This document shows, piece by piece, positions 6,519-6,519 of a stretch of DNA of 6,519 nt. The position numbers and the translations under genes are program-made. This stretch comes from a bacterium (lineage in GTDB: Bacteria; Pseudomonadota; Gammaproteobacteria; Burkholderiales; Thiobacteraceae). The notes beneath the pieces were generated by a model. That model ran no database searches. It saw nothing but the letters and a program-made list of their open reading frames with translations, and was not told where the DNA came from. Where the stretch lies: NCBI GenBank assembly GCA_027438535.1, contig DAIAMA010000077.1:1-6519 (forward strand). The letters are read 5' to 3'. Numbering within the stretch: the stretch's first letter is position 1; every line of letters starts with the position of its first letter.

Positions 6519-6519
6519 T
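6482..6519 (-). repeat. Right arm of the 38-base inverted repeat, ending at the window edge
   Basis: An exact reverse complement of 6047-6084 that replaces the expected pilM coding sequence and runs to the last base. The first few bases (CGGCCT, 6482-6487) also fit the expected PilM codons for Gly-Leu, so the junction has about 6 bases of possible microhomology. This is typical of template-switch chimeras and of fold-back assembly ends. Confidence 0.92.

Overview
The window looks like a piece of a Gram-negative proteobacterial chromosome, most probably a betaproteobacterium of the Nitrosomonadales kind. This is inferred from protein family resemblance and from a divergent PBP1A/pilM pair, a common arrangement in beta- and gammaproteobacteria. 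The DNA is moderately GC-rich. No rRNA, tRNA, CRISPR array or insertion sequence was recognised.

Layout: four genes run leftward on the minus strand and one runs rightward. From right to left: pilM (plus strand, from 6189, cut at the right edge); a divergent intergenic region (5911-6188); a complete class A penicillin-binding protein 1A (3607-5910); a small conserved nucleotidyltransferase-like protein 15 bases downstream (2980-3591); a 282-base intergenic region with a good sigma-54 promoter candidate; a polyprenyl-phosphate sugar transferase of the exosortase/PEP-CTERM-associated EPS type (start best placed at 2697); and, 5 bases further on, the membrane and GAF part of the sensor kinase PrsK, which runs off the left edge.

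The left half is the start of an exopolysaccharide/PEP-CTERM (XrtA-type) locus. The transferase starts building the lipid-linked EPS repeat unit. PrsK would signal to PrsR, a sigma-54-dependent response regulator expected just beyond the left edge. A sigma-54 promoter in front of the transferase suggests the operon is under PrsR control, a feedback loop. The right half is cell-envelope housekeeping: peptidoglycan synthesis (PBP1A) and type IV pilus assembly (PilM).

Two irregularities deserve attention. prsK carries a single-base frameshift at about 1098-1103; deleting one base restores a continuous frame to the window edge. The last 38 bases (6482-6519) are an exact reverse complement of 6047-6084 in the pilM promoter region, and pilM leaves its family pattern exactly where this repeat begins. 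The right end is therefore probably a fold-back chimera or assembly error, and the apparent pilM stop codon is not real. No clearly new biological system was found; the most interesting biology is the sigma-54/PrsK regulatory arrangement.
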